Positions 36,119 to 46,104 are shown, counted from the first letter of the stretch. The stretch is DNA of 64,000 nt from Olleya aquimaris (GCF_003259525.1 NZ_QLLO01000008.1:67001-131000), one strand, 5' to 3'. The notes: generated by a model not told the origin, from the letters alone. Made by a program: numbers and translations.

Positions 36119-36895
36119 TTAATACAGCTTATTATTAAACGCTCTTAACTTAATTGCTGTTAACACCTTTTTTGTATATAACGGGAAGTCTGCGCCAAGC
36201 AACCACCCAAAATATCCTGGTTCTTGATCTAATACTTCTGTAACTAATTTACCTTTATGCTTTCCAAAAGAAAACACCTCTTGACCTGTTTTATTGTAAC
36301 TGATAAACCCAGCAAAATCGGCAAACTTTTTACGTGAGCTAAATTCGGCTAAAAATTTGGTGTCATTTTCCAACTCGTCATAACGCTGGACTTGTGCTTT
36401 TAAAACTTCGTAGGTAGCTAAGGTATCTGCTTCAGCTGTATGCGCATTTTCTAAACTTTTATCGCAATAAAATTTATAGGCAGCACTTAGTGTACGTTGT
36501 TCCATTTTATGAAAAATAGTTTGCACATCTACAGCTACACGACCTTTCATGTCAAAATCTATTCCTGCACGCAGCATTTCTTCCGCTAAAAGCGGAATAT
36601 CAAACCGGTTAGAATTAAATCCTGCCAAATCAGCATCTTTAATCATTGTATTAATCTCTTGTGCTAATTCCTTAAAGGTAGGCTCATTAGCTACTTTGTC
36701 GTCTGTAATTCCATGTATTGCAGAGACTACAGGCGGAATAGGCATTTCTGGATTAACCAACCACGTTTTGCTCTCCTTATTTCCGTTAGGAAACACCTTT
36801 AATATAGAAATTTCTACTACTCTATCGTTAGTAATATTAACTCCTGTAGTTTCTAAATCGAAGAAGCAAATGGGTTTTGTTAGGTTTAACGTCAT
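36119..36895 (-). CDS. DEDDh 3'-5' exonuclease (DnaQ-like)
   Basis: A 258-aa exonuclease of the DNA polymerase III epsilon type. Exo I is FFDLETTG (Asp and Glu), Exo II is GFNSNRFDIPLL (Asp), and Exo III is NAHTAEADTLAT (His and Asp). The C-terminal part (about 190-258) carries a domain with FGKHKGKLVTEVLDQEPGYFGWLL, which resembles a DUF3820-like or putative nucleic-acid-binding module. A -7-like TATATTTG lies at 36922-36929. It could be a repair or proofreading exonuclease; it is too short and too diverged for a certain DnaQ call. Confidence 0.88.
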   Translation of the reverse strand: MTLNLTKPICFFDLETTGVNITNDRVVEISILKVFPNGNKESKTWLVNPEMPIPPVVSAIHGITDDKVANEPTFKELAQEINTMIKDADLAGFNSNRFDIPLLAEEMLRAGIDFDMKGRVAVDVQTIFHKMEQRTLSAAYKFYCDKSLENAHTAEADTLATYEVLKAQVQRYDELENDTKFLAEFSSRKKFADFAGFISYNKTGQEVFSFGKHKGKLVTEVLDQEPGYFGWLLGADFPLYTKKVLTAIKLRAFNNKLY

Positions 36896-36967
36896 AAATG
36901 AATTTATTGGAATGATTTATGCAAATATAAATGTAATCTGTTACTTTTACTTTGTAATACTTTTAAA

Positions 36968-37606
36968 ATGATTAGAAACTTTACCCTATTATTTTTTGCT
37001 TTACTATCCATTACTACTGTTTCTCAAAACGATCATAAATATGTTAAGTTACAAGAAGTTGTTAAAGGTAAGCGCTACGAGTTATTTATAGAAAATACCG
37101 ACTCTATCTCCTACGATGTGTTTTTAAAAGTAGATACTAACGACTTTAGACGTAGTAGCGAGCGACCTATTTTACAAACCATTCCTGGAAATAGCAAAAA
37201 GAAAGTCTTGACCATGGTTAAACTAAATGACAAACCTGGTAATTACACTTATATTTTGGTAGTTAACGAAGTGTCTTACAGTCTTAAAGTTGATAAAGAT
37301 TTTGAAATTATTGATTTTAAACTAGACCGAGAATTAAAAAATAAAACAGTCACGCTTTACACCAAAGACGATTGTAGTATTTGCCCAGATGCCAAACATA
37401 TATTAACTAAAAACAAGATAAGTTACACCGAGTATAATTTGGACCAAGACACCACCAATTATAACAAGATTATTAAAGAGCTTAAAACCATTAAGCCTAA
37501 AAGCGACTTTAACCACATCCCAATTTTAAAAATTGAAGACCAATTGTATAACGATATTAAAAGTTTGGAAGATTTTATTCAAGCGTTGAGGGATGGGTTT
37601 AATTAA
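36968..37606 (+). CDS. exported protein with C-terminal glutaredoxin-like domain
   Basis: A 212-aa protein with a signal peptide ending near TVSQ (residue 20). The first half (about 25-115) is beta-rich and unassigned. The second half is a glutaredoxin/thioredoxin-like domain: KTVTLYTKDDCSICPDAKHIL with a CxxC pair (Cys136 and Cys139), then IPILKIEDQLYND with the cis-Pro. The export signal points to a periplasmic disulfide role, unlike cytoplasmic glutaredoxins. The DUF2200 gene follows after 53 bases. Confidence 0.82.
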   Translation: MIRNFTLLFFALLSITTVSQNDHKYVKLQEVVKGKRYELFIENTDSISYDVFLKVDTNDFRRSSERPILQTIPGNSKKKVLTMVKLNDKPGNYTYILVVNEVSYSLKVDKDFEIIDFKLDRELKNKTVTLYTKDDCSICPDAKHILTKNKISYTEYNLDQDTTNYNKIIKELKTIKPKSDFNHIPILKIEDQLYNDIKSLEDFIQALRDGFN

Positions 37607-37659
37607 CTTTAAGTGGCATAGGATTTTTATAAAACATAATTAACGATTGATTAAATAAC

Positions 37660-38037
37660 ATGAAAGTTACAGCTGAAAAAAACGAACAAGTAGCCAATAT
37701 GATATTCGCTACAATTTACCCACTATACCTAAATAGATTAGAAAAAAATGGCAGAACCAAAGAAGAACTTGACCAAGTACTTAGATGGTTTACTGGTTTT
37801 GACCAAAACTCTTTACAAACACTGATTGAAGAAAAAGCAACATACAGAACATTTTTTAAAAAAGCAAAGATACACCCTAATGCACACTTGATTAAAGGAG
37901 TTATCTGTGGATATAGAATTGAAGAAATAGATGATGAATTTGAAGTATACAAACAATGTAGACGCATGGAAAAACTAATAGATGAATTAGCAAGAGGTCG
38001 TAAAATGGAGAAAATTTTACGTTCAGAAAAAAAATAA
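37660..38037 (+). CDS. DUF2200 family protein
   Basis: A 125-aa soluble protein that matches the DUF2200 family: FATIYPLYLNRLEKNGRTKE, then WFTGFDQNSLQTLI and IKGVICGYRIEEIDDEF, with a basic helical end. The family is small, helical and of unknown function. A perfect terminator follows four bases after the stop. Confidence 0.88.
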   Translation: MKVTAEKNEQVANMIFATIYPLYLNRLEKNGRTKEELDQVLRWFTGFDQNSLQTLIEEKATYRTFFKKAKIHPNAHLIKGVICGYRIEEIDDEFEVYKQCRRMEKLIDELARGRKMEKILRSEKK

Positions 38038-38041
38038 AACT

Positions 38042-38071
38042 AAAAAGCACAATTTTAAAATTGTGCTTTTT
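38042..38071. terminator. terminator after the DUF2200 gene
   Basis: A perfect 15+15 palindrome (AAAAAGCACAATTTT then its complement), A-rich before and T-rich after. It also faces the E2 gene, so it can work in both directions. Confidence 0.88.
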
Positions 38072-38080
38072 TAATTTTTA

Positions 38081-38105
38081 TATAAGATTCCTGCCTACGC
38101 AGGAA
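38081..38105. repeat. dispersed hairpin repeat, TTCCTGCCTACGCAGGAA type
   Basis: TTCCTGC/GCAGGAA form a 7-bp stem around CTAC. The same 25-base block, with one change, lies at 46215-46239. Each copy ends five or so bases before a minus-strand stop codon. Confidence 0.7.
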
Positions 38106-38110
38106 GTTAT

Positions 38111-39424
38111 CTAAATCTCACGATTCACATCCCAAGCTTCTAAATAATCTTTAACAGCTTTTACAAATTGTCCACCTAAAGCACCATTAACTACTCTATG
38201 GTCGTAACTGTGTGACAAGAACATTTTATAACGGATGCCTATAAAATCTCCATCTGGTGTTTCGATAACTGCTGGCACTTTACGTATGGCACCTAAAGCT
38301 AAAATACCAACTTGTGGTTGGTTAATTATTGGCGTACCCATAATACTTCCAAAAGTACCTACGTTTGTTACTGTGTATGTACCACCTTGTATGTCGTCTG
38401 GTGCTAATTTACCATCTCTTGCACGACCAGCTAAGTCATTAACTTGCTTTGTCATACCAACCAAATTTAGTTGGTCTGCATTTTTTATAACTGGAACTAT
38501 TAAGTTACCATCTGGTAAAGCTGCTGCCATACCAAGGTTGATGTTTTTCTTTTTAATAATTTTATCGCCTTGTACAGAAATATTCATCATTGGATAGTCA
38601 CGTAATGACTTTGCAATAGCTTCCATAAAGATTGGTGTAAAGGTTAAGTTTTCGCCTTCACGTTTCATAAATCCATCTTTTACTTTCTTTCTCCAATTCC
38701 AAATGTTAGTCACATCGGCTTCAATAAAACTTTGAACGTGTGCACTGGTTTGTACAGATTCTACCATATGATGTGCAATTAATTTGCCCATTCTGGTCAT
38801 TTCTATAATCTCATCTCCTGCTGCTGCTTGTACAGGCACTTCTGTTTTAGCCTCTTGCTTTGTTGCAACTGGTGCAGAGGTTGGTTTAGTTTCAGCTTTT
38901 GCAGGTTGTTTACCTCTATTTTCTAGATAAGCAATCATGTCGTTTTTAGTCACACGATTATCTTTCCCAGTTCCAGGAATAGCATCTAATTCTGATTGCG
39001 AAATCCCTTCGGCTTTCGCCATGTTTTTTACTAAAGGCGAATAAAAGCGATCTCCGTTAGATGTAATTGGCGCAGCAGTGTCCTGTGCAGCTTCTACTGT
39101 TTTTGCAACCTCCAGTACTGCAACTGGAGTTGCTTCTGGAGTAGCCTCTACTTTTGGAGCTTCTGTTGTAACATCATTCTCACCTTCTGTTTCAATAACA
39201 GCTATGGTTTGACCAACTTGTACCACATCATCCACGTTAAATAGTTTTTCTACTAAAACGCCATCTACTTCACTTGGGACCTCACTATCTACTTTGTCTG
39301 TTGCAATTTCTAACACTGCTTCATCCATTTCAATTGTATCTCCAACTTCTTTTAACCAAGAGGTAATGGTTGCTTCCGCAACGCTTTCTCCCATTTTTGG
39401 TAATTTAAGTTCAAATCTTGCCAT
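38111..39424 (-). CDS. 2-oxoacid dehydrogenase E2 (dihydrolipoamide acyltransferase)
   Basis: A 437-aa core enzyme. The lipoyl domain (1-80) carries the lipoylated Lys44 in EIATDKVDSEVP; a peripheral subunit-binding domain lies at about 130-170 (RFYSPLVKNMAKAEGIS), and the catalytic domain follows a Pro/Ala/Thr-rich linker. In the active-site motif the sequence reads HRVVNG, where HRxxDG is usual. Substrate class (branched-chain keto acid, 2-oxoglutarate or pyruvate) cannot be told; branched-chain is likely from the KMGESVAEATI start. Genes for E1 and E3 are not adjacent. Confidence 0.92.
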   Translation of the reverse strand: MARFELKLPKMGESVAEATITSWLKEVGDTIEMDEAVLEIATDKVDSEVPSEVDGVLVEKLFNVDDVVQVGQTIAVIETEGENDVTTEAPKVEATPEATPVAVLEVAKTVEAAQDTAAPITSNGDRFYSPLVKNMAKAEGISQSELDAIPGTGKDNRVTKNDMIAYLENRGKQPAKAETKPTSAPVATKQEAKTEVPVQAAAGDEIIEMTRMGKLIAHHMVESVQTSAHVQSFIEADVTNIWNWRKKVKDGFMKREGENLTFTPIFMEAIAKSLRDYPMMNISVQGDKIIKKKNINLGMAAALPDGNLIVPVIKNADQLNLVGMTKQVNDLAGRARDGKLAPDDIQGGTYTVTNVGTFGSIMGTPIINQPQVGILALGAIRKVPAVIETPDGDFIGIRYKMFLSHSYDHRVVNGALGGQFVKAVKDYLEAWDVNREI

Positions 39425-39518
39425 ATTAATAATCTAATAGTCTTTTTGTTGTATTGAATTGCAAAATTAATAAAAAATAGAACATTTTACTGATTATTAT
39501 TTATCAATTTGCAAGCTT

Positions 39519-40616
39519 TTAAAAGTGAAGGACTTCGCCTCTACTTTTTGACGAATCACTTCCAAGCATAAAATTAGAGTTTTTTGGAATAATTCTGTAG
39601 CTTATATTTTTATTTTTTTCTGAATTTGATAGGGTTTCAATAATAGTTTTAAAGCTTAAATAATTAGCATCTAAAACAACCCGTGTATTGGATTCAAAAT
39701 CAGATATTTCTGAAACCATCTTTATAGACCTTGAAATTATATTTTCTAATTCTGTATAGTTTCTATCTGACACTAATACATAGTTTTTTACTGGCTTACT
39801 TTCCGCGAAAGCGTTATTTTTAGAGTGCTTCACTAACTTAATACCTAGCCATACTAAAGCATCAAATATAAGATTGCGTTTAAAATGTTTTTTGTAAAAA
39901 ATCTGCATGGCTCCATAAAACCGTTTGGCGTAGTTAGCATCTTTTAATGTGCTTTCGCCTTTAAAATGAATGACCTGAACTGGTCCATAGTACATATTAT
40001 CAAAACCTGCTTGCTGCACTTTGTAGGACAAATCTATGTCTTCTCCATACATAAAATAATCTTCATCAAATCCTCCAACTTGATTGTAAACATCACGTTT
40101 TACCATCATAAACGCACCCACTAAAACAGGTACAATTCCAGTAGAATTTTCTTTTATTTTCGAAGCATAATACGAAGTATCAAAACCTAATATTTTTTTA
40201 ATGGCAACAGTTGGTGTTGGTATATGACGTTTACTTTCTGGTAGAAAAACACCTGTACCATCAATTAATTTGCAAGCAAATAAACCTAAATCGTTTTTAA
40301 TTTTTGAAAATTCAAATAACTCCTCAAAGCAGTCTTCAGGGACAACTGTATCTGGATTTAGGATACATAAATACTCGCCTTTTGCATGTTGTACGCCTAT
40401 GTTATTGCCTTTAGAAAAGCCTAAATTATCTTTGTTTTCTATAAGTATTACATTAGGGAATTTTTGCTTAACCATTTGACAACTATCATCGTGCGAGTTG
40501 TTGTCCACCACAATAATTTCTGCCTCTAGATTTGTAATGGCAGCTTCCACGCTTTGCAAACACAACTCTAAAAAGTAGCGTACGTTGTAGTTTAATATAA
40601 TAATGGACAGCTTCAT
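39519..40616 (-). CDS. family 2 glycosyltransferase, rhamnosyltransferase-like
   Basis: A 365-aa GT-A protein. Motifs: LSIIILNYNVRYFLELCLQSV, VVDNNSHD, the DxD-like LNPDTVV and the late EDIDLSYKVQQAG. The C-terminal 80 residues (from about 290) are not part of the core and are unassigned. It lies 10 bases downstream of recR. A CGCTTTCGCGGAAA motif on the minus strand falls inside the gene at 39800-39813. The glycan it builds is unknown. Confidence 0.9.
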   Translation of the reverse strand: MKLSIIILNYNVRYFLELCLQSVEAAITNLEAEIIVVDNNSHDDSCQMVKQKFPNVILIENKDNLGFSKGNNIGVQHAKGEYLCILNPDTVVPEDCFEELFEFSKIKNDLGLFACKLIDGTGVFLPESKRHIPTPTVAIKKILGFDTSYYASKIKENSTGIVPVLVGAFMMVKRDVYNQVGGFDEDYFMYGEDIDLSYKVQQAGFDNMYYGPVQVIHFKGESTLKDANYAKRFYGAMQIFYKKHFKRNLIFDALVWLGIKLVKHSKNNAFAESKPVKNYVLVSDRNYTELENIISRSIKMVSEISDFESNTRVVLDANYLSFKTIIETLSNSEKNKNISYRIIPKNSNFMLGSDSSKSRGEVLHF

Positions 40617-40626
40617 TTTAAACCAC

Positions 40627-41244
40627 TTATAGTTTTAGTGAAGACTCAAACGGAATTCTGTTTAAAATACTTCGCCCTAAGGTAATTTCGTCTGCATATT
40701 CTAGCTCGTCACCTACAGAAATCCCTTTAGCTATGGTAGAAGTTTGCACTTCAAAATCTTTGATTTGCTTGTAAATATAGAAGTTAGTTGTATCCCCTTC
40801 CATGGTTGGGCTTAGTGCAAAAATCAGCTCTTTAACTTGTCCAGTTTGCACTTTTTGAACTAAGCTAGTAATATTTAAATCGTGTGGACCAATGCCATCC
40901 ATTGGCGAAATTTTTCCGCCCAACACATGGTACAAGCCTTTATGTGATGCAGTATTTTCAATAGCCATAACATCTCTAACATCTTCTACAACACATATCA
41001 CATCGTCTTTACGTAACGGGTTGGTGCAAATATCACATAAATCGTTATCGCTAATATTATGGCAAGACGTACAGAATTTTAAATCGTTAACCATATTAAG
41101 CAATGCGTGACTTAAATTGTGCGTATGCTCTTTGGGTTGACGTAACAAATGTAACGCCAAACGTAATGCAGTACGCTTACCTATACCTGGTAATTGCGAG
41201 ATTTCGTTAACTGCATTTTCAAGAAGTTTTGATGAAAATTCCAT
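40627..41244 (-). CDS. recR: recombination protein RecR
   Basis: A 205-aa protein for gap repair with RecFO. It has the helix-hairpin-helix near the start ([20 protein letters not shown]), a C4 zinc motif ([16 protein letters not shown]), a TOPRIM domain ([12 protein letters not shown]) and the C-terminal Walker-B-like block [17 protein letters not shown]. The length is normal. It is first in a pair with the glycosyltransferase gene. Confidence 0.96.
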   Translation of the reverse strand: MEFSSKLLENAVNEISQLPGIGKRTALRLALHLLRQPKEHTHNLSHALLNMVNDLKFCTSCHNISDNDLCDICTNPLRKDDVICVVEDVRDVMAIENTASHKGLYHVLGGKISPMDGIGPHDLNITSLVQKVQTGQVKELIFALSPTMEGDTTNFYIYKQIKDFEVQTSTIAKGISVGDELEYADEITLGRSILNRIPFESSLKL

Positions 41245-41320
41245 ATCTGCGAAATTACTACTTTAGACACTAATTTGCGAATAAAAAAAATGTTTTCTAA
41301 TTACCCAAATGCTAGACCGT

Positions 41321-41355
41321 TAACACTGCTAACTGATTACTGCTCACTGAATACT
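41321..41355. repeat. imperfect ACTGCTA/ACTGATT tandem repeat
   Basis: Five or so degenerate 7-base units of the ACTGCTAACTGATTACTG type lie between recR and the symporter gene. The tract looks like slippage DNA. Confidence 0.45.
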
Positions 41356-41388
41356 ATTTTTCGTATTTTGGCTGCATAAACTAACTCT

Positions 41389-42867
41389 ATGACTTCAATA
41401 CAAATACTTTTATTGATTGCTGCCTACTTTGGTGTGCTTATACTAATCTCTTATTTTACTGGTAAAGACGACTCTAACGACGTATTTTTTAAGGCTAAAA
41501 AACAGTCGCCTTGGTATGTAGTTGCATTTGGAATGATTGGCGCTTCTTTGTCTGGTGTGACCTTTATCTCTGTTCCTGGTTTGATAGAAGGTCAGCAGTT
41601 TGCCTATATGCAAGGAGTTTTTGGTTTTTTTGTTGGGTATTTGGTGGTTTTGCTAGTCCTATTACCCTTATACTACAGGTTAAACGTAACTTCTATTTAC
41701 CAATATTTAGAACAACGTTTTGGAACCGTTAGTTATAAAACAGGTGCTTTTTTCTTTTTATTATCGCGTGTTACAGGTGCTGCATTTAGGTTGTTCTTAG
41801 TGGCTTTAGCCATGCAATATATTGTGTTTGAAACACTTGGTGTTCCGTTTTGGATTACGGTTGTAATTTCTATAGCATTAATCTGGTTATATACTAATCG
41901 TGGTGGAATTAAAACCATAGTTTGGACGGATACCTTACAGACTTTAGCCATGCTAACATCTGTAATAGTTGCAATTGTTTTAATTGTCAATAAATTGGAT
42001 TGGTCTGTGACAGACATTTTTAATCAGGACGCGTTTAAAGCTAAAAGTAAACTCTTCTTTTTTGAGGATGTTAACAGCAATGTTTACTTCTGGAAATATT
42101 TTATAGGTGGAATCTTTATAACCATAGCCATGACAGGTTTAGATCAAGATATGATGCAAAAAAACCTAACCTGTAAAAATCCTCAAGATGCTAAGAAAAA
42201 CATGTTTAGCATGTCCGTTTTATTAGTGTTTGTTAATGTTATCTTTTTATCTCTTGGTGCACTTTTATTTATCTATGCTGAACAATTTGGTGTCAACATT
42301 CCTGTTGTAGATGAAAAAGTTAGAACCGATTTATTATTCCCAGAAATAGCTATGAATCAAGGCTTGGGACTAGGGTTACAAATTACTTTTTTAATAGGAT
42401 TAATAGCAGCTGCTTACAGTAGTGCAGATAGTGCATTAACGTCCTTAACCACTTCTTTTTCAATAGATTTTTTAAACATTGAAAAACTGCCTGAAGCCCA
42501 ACAAAAACCACTACGTAAAAAAGTACATATTGGTGTGTCCTTATTGTTAATTGTTGTGGTTATTGTTTTTAATGAATTAGAAGGTAGTGTGGTTAACAAC
42601 TTGTTTAAATTTGCCACCTTCACCTATGGACCATTATTAGGCTTGTTTGCTTTTGGAATACTAACCAAACGTCAAATTAAAGATAACTGGGCTTGGGTTA
42701 TAGGATTAGCCTCCATAATTATTACTTATTTTATTACAGAGTTGCCAGCCAACTTCCCAGATAGTTTTATTGGAAAATACGCGTTCCATTGGGAAATATT
42801 ACCATTAAATGGGTTAATTACCTGTATTGGTCTATGGGTAATTAGCAGAAAAACTAAAACTGATTAA
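41389..42867 (+). CDS. sodium:solute symporter (SSS family)
   Basis: A 492-aa inner-membrane protein with about 13 hydrophobic helices. The SSS hallmarks are the first helix, the YLVVLLVLLPLYYRLNVTSIYQYLEQRFG segment, LFFFEDVNSNVYFWKYFIGG, and AAYSSADSALTSLTTSFSIDF with Na+-site residues. Substrates of this branch (proline, pantothenate, sialic acid, sugars) cannot be told. It ends 14 bases inside the end of the convergent CoA-binding gene. Confidence 0.92.
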   Translation: MTSIQILLLIAAYFGVLILISYFTGKDDSNDVFFKAKKQSPWYVVAFGMIGASLSGVTFISVPGLIEGQQFAYMQGVFGFFVGYLVVLLVLLPLYYRLNVTSIYQYLEQRFGTVSYKTGAFFFLLSRVTGAAFRLFLVALAMQYIVFETLGVPFWITVVISIALIWLYTNRGGIKTIVWTDTLQTLAMLTSVIVAIVLIVNKLDWSVTDIFNQDAFKAKSKLFFFEDVNSNVYFWKYFIGGIFITIAMTGLDQDMMQKNLTCKNPQDAKKNMFSMSVLLVFVNVIFLSLGALLFIYAEQFGVNIPVVDEKVRTDLLFPEIAMNQGLGLGLQITFLIGLIAAAYSSADSALTSLTTSFSIDFLNIEKLPEAQQKPLRKKVHIGVSLLLIVVVIVFNELEGSVVNNLFKFATFTYGPLLGLFAFGILTKRQIKDNWAWVIGLASIIITYFITELPANFPDSFIGKYAFHWEILPLNGLITCIGLWVISRKTKTD

Positions 42868-43216
42868 TAGATAATAATACCAACGTACAAGCAATCTCAT
42901 AAGCAATGTTATGTGCTTTTAAGATTGTATAAAACTCAGGGTTTTCTGTTCCTGGATTAAAAATTACGCGCTTAGGGTTTAAGCTTACTATGTAATTGTA
43001 ATACTCTTGTTGCCTAGTTGGGTTAAGATATAAGGTAACCGTATCGATGTCTTTATAATCCACTAGTTCAGTATCTATTTGTACACCTGCTACTTCTCCA
43101 GATTTCATCCCAAACGCAACAGTGTCGTGGTTGTATTTAACCAGTTTTCTAATAGCCATATTACTATATCTATCTGGTTTTGTAGAGGCACCTATCACCA
43201 ATGTTTTCTTACTCAT
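42854..43216 (-). CDS. CoA-binding domain protein (YccU-like)
   Basis: A 120-aa single-domain Rossmann protein: KTLVIGASTKPDRYSNMAIRKL is the nucleotide-binding start of the CoA_binding_2 family, followed by DIDTVTLYLNP and RVIFNPGTENPEF. It probably binds CoA or NAD-like ligand; the role is unknown. It overlaps the end of the symporter gene by 14 bases and is divergent from the outer-membrane gene. Confidence 0.88.
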   Translation of the reverse strand: MSKKTLVIGASTKPDRYSNMAIRKLVKYNHDTVAFGMKSGEVAGVQIDTELVDYKDIDTVTLYLNPTRQQEYYNYIVSLNPKRVIFNPGTENPEFYTILKAHNIAYEIACTLVLLSINQF

Positions 43217-43327
43217 AAATGTTAAAATTTTTATAATTTGTAAATATACAGTAACAGCTTGACAAAAAAAGCGTCTTTAGATTATAACCACATTTCATCA
43301 ATCAAATTAAAAAATCAATCAACAAAC

Positions 43328-45805
43328 ATGAAAAAACTACTCACCATCGTACTGCTATTGGTAGCCTTTAGCATACAAGCACAAGACAGCACTGAAGCAT
43401 TGCCCAAAATTGGAACTATTACTGGTAATGTATTAGACGCAACACTTAACCAACCCTTACCTTATGTAAATATTATTGTTAAAGACACCAACAATAAGCT
43501 GATTACTGGAGGAATTACAAACGATAATGGACAATTTGAAGTGAATCAAATTCCTGCAGGCTCTAGTATTGTTAGCATAGAATACTTAGGATTTTTACCG
43601 CAAACAAAAACTATTGTTATTTCTAAAAGCAATAGAACAATAGATTTAGGAACCATAAATCTTGAGGAAGCTTCTACTAGTTTAGATGAAGTCACTATTG
43701 TAGCAGAAACCTCAACCATTCAACAAAAAGTAGACAGAAAAGTGATTACCGTTGGAAAAGATTTACAAACCGCAGGACCTACAGCTAGTGATATTATGAA
43801 TAATATCCCTTCTGTAAATGTCGATCAGCAAACGGGTAATATTAGCTTGCGCGGAAATGAAAATGTACGTGTTATGGTAGATGGTAAACTATCTAACGTA
43901 CCCATTGCCCAATTATTAAAGCAAATCCCTTCGACCTCTATTAAAAGTATTGAGTTAATTACTAACCCTTCGGCTAAATATAATCCAGAAGGTATGAGTG
44001 GGATTATAAATATCAAACTTCATAAAAACACGCAATTAGGATTTAACGGAAACTTAAACTTAGGCCTAACAAAAGAAGTTTACGCTAAGTTTAACAGCTC
44101 TATAGACCTAAATTACAGGAATGGAAAATTCAACTTTTATGGGAACTATGGTAATAATATAGGTAAGTATGATAACTTTGGTTTCATCAACCAATTCAAC
44201 GATAATTCGTCACAAGATTTCCAATTTTTCAACAACAACAAATCACATTTATATAAAATTGGTGTCGATTATTATTTAGATGAAAAAAACACGCTGTCCT
44301 TTTTTACTAATCAAAATATTTATGATGGAAAAGGTCAAGGAAAAACATTTCTATTTTATCCAAACCAAAATGTACAATCACAAATTTTTGATAATATTTC
44401 AGACAACACATCAGGCCAATATAATCTGGTATATAAACATGAATTTGATAATGAAGACGAAACTTTAGATATTGAATTTGATTACAACGACTTTTCGCAA
44501 AATGAAATTGCAAATTTCAACTATATCAATTTTACTTTTCCTGAAGATTATCAAGACAATGTTGACACTAAAAGAGAACAAACAACCATTAATATTGATT
44601 ACGTCAAACCCATCAACGAAAAAACTAAATTAGAATTTGGTGCAGAAGCAAGATTATTTAACACCGATTTAGGGTATAATTCTACTGGACAAACGTTTTC
44701 TAGTAATGGAAATATCATACCTACACCAAGCACTGCTTTTGATTATAAAAGAGATATTTATTCGGCATACATCACCTTTGGAAAAACCATTAACGATAAG
44801 TGGAGTTACCAAGTAGGTGCTAGAGCAGAACAAGTAGATGTTGAGGCTACTGCTTTTAATAGTTTTGCAGATGGCACTTCAGAAGTTATCCCTTTTACAA
44901 ACAATTACTTTCAAGTTTATCCTTCGGCGTTTATAACCTATACAGCTTCAGAAAAAAACTCTTATCAAGTTAGTTTAAGCAGACGTGTAGACAGACCAGG
45001 ATTACAACAAGTTAACCCAATTAGAGAATGGAGCACACCAAGAGTTTCATCTTTTGGTAACACACAGCTACAGCCACAATTTACTAATTCTGCTGAAGCA
45101 AATTACACAAGACAACTAAATAAAGGAAGCATAACTGCAGGTGTTTTTTATAGAGTTATTGAAGATAATATTAGTCGCTTTGTATATATTGACAGAACAG
45201 ATATATCTGCAGGAAATTCAATACTATCCTACGATAATTTTGACAATACTTCTGCTTTTGGCTTAGAATTATCAAGTAATTACAGACCTACAAAATGGTG
45301 GAATTTTAATACTAGTTTTGACTTGTATTCTCAATCTCAAACAGGTATCACAGAGTTTATTGATAATCCAGATTTAAATTCTGCAACAGTAAATGACATA
45401 AAAACGCAAACTACAGAAGTAGAAAACCTAGTTTGGAACTTTAGAATGTTTAACAACTTTAAAGCTACCAAACAATTAAGTTTTTCAGTATTTGCTATGT
45501 ATAGAGGCGAAGAACAAGGTGTTCAGTTTTTAAGAAAACCAATGTATTTTGTTAATACAGGGATACGATATAGTTTCTTAGAAGAAAACAAAGCTACTAT
45601 AAGCTTTAATTATAACGATATTTTTAACACCATGCGTTTTGAATTTGAGTCAGACACACCTTACCCTTCTGTGGGTCAATTTAATTGGGAAAGCAATACC
45701 TGGAACATTGCACTATCCTACCGTTTTGGTGGTGGAAAATACAGAGCTTTACAACGTAAACAACGTGATGATAATGAATCTTCAGGTAGTGGAGGATTTA
45801 TATAA
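43328..45805 (+). CDS. outer-membrane beta-barrel protein (TonB-receptor-like, OMP_b-brl_3)
   Basis: An 825-aa exported protein. The start at 43328 gives the signal peptide MKKLLTIVLLLVAFSIQAQ; the longer TTG start at 43259 would not. A CarboxypepD_reg-like domain (about 30-115: ITGNVLDATLNQPLPYVNI, TNDNGQFEVNQIPAG) precedes a plug-like part (ASDIMNNIPSVNVDQQTGNISLRG, NPSAKYNPEGMSGIINIKL) and a barrel of about 600 residues. No SusD partner is next to it. It likely imports or handles a nutrient or siderophore, but the ligand cannot be told. Followed by a terminator. Confidence 0.92.
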   Translation: MKKLLTIVLLLVAFSIQAQDSTEALPKIGTITGNVLDATLNQPLPYVNIIVKDTNNKLITGGITNDNGQFEVNQIPAGSSIVSIEYLGFLPQTKTIVISKSNRTIDLGTINLEEASTSLDEVTIVAETSTIQQKVDRKVITVGKDLQTAGPTASDIMNNIPSVNVDQQTGNISLRGNENVRVMVDGKLSNVPIAQLLKQIPSTSIKSIELITNPSAKYNPEGMSGIINIKLHKNTQLGFNGNLNLGLTKEVYAKFNSSIDLNYRNGKFNFYGNYGNNIGKYDNFGFINQFNDNSSQDFQFFNNNKSHLYKIGVDYYLDEKNTLSFFTNQNIYDGKGQGKTFLFYPNQNVQSQIFDNISDNTSGQYNLVYKHEFDNEDETLDIEFDYNDFSQNEIANFNYINFTFPEDYQDNVDTKREQTTINIDYVKPINEKTKLEFGAEARLFNTDLGYNSTGQTFSSNGNIIPTPSTAFDYKRDIYSAYITFGKTINDKWSYQVGARAEQVDVEATAFNSFADGTSEVIPFTNNYFQVYPSAFITYTASEKNSYQVSLSRRVDRPGLQQVNPIREWSTPRVSSFGNTQLQPQFTNSAEANYTRQLNKGSITAGVFYRVIEDNISRFVYIDRTDISAGNSILSYDNFDNTSAFGLELSSNYRPTKWWNFNTSFDLYSQSQTGITEFIDNPDLNSATVNDIKTQTTEVENLVWNFRMFNNFKATKQLSFSVFAMYRGEEQGVQFLRKPMYFVNTGIRYSFLEENKATISFNYNDIFNTMRFEFESDTPYPSVGQFNWESNTWNIALSYRFGGGKYRALQRKQRDDNESSGSGGFI

Positions 45806-45880
45806 AAAATACTTCTAGAAGGTATTTAGTGACCATCCATACAGTTGATGGTTAGTGTAAATGTTTGGTTGCTAAATAAG

Positions 45881-45913
45881 AAAACCCAAAGCCTGATCGA
45901 CTTTGGGTTTTTG
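45881..45913. terminator. terminator of the outer-membrane barrel gene
   Basis: AACCCAAAG (45883-45891) pairs perfectly with CTTTGGGTT (45901-45909) around a 9-base loop, then a T-run. Confidence 0.85.
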
Positions 45914-46104
45914 TTTAACACAATTTTTTGTTTAACACCTTTACTGTGTTAAATTCTCGTTAAATATTGAAAATCAGCGTAATAAAATCTGTTTTTAGGC
46001 GTCTTACTATTAAACAAACAATAAATCGTTTTTTATTTTATTTGAATTAGTCTTCACAAAAAACCAACGAATTTATAAAGTTTAGTTTAAATGGTTAGTT
46101 TATT

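Noticed and set aside
36581-36596. TTCCGCTAAAAGCGG as another copy of the CGCTTTCGCGGAAA motif
   Set aside because: It lies inside the exonuclease gene and differs in the core, so it is more likely a chance match.
43259-43327. N-terminal extension of the outer-membrane barrel protein
   Set aside because: It begins with TTG and would bury the signal peptide; the ATG at 43328 is preferred.
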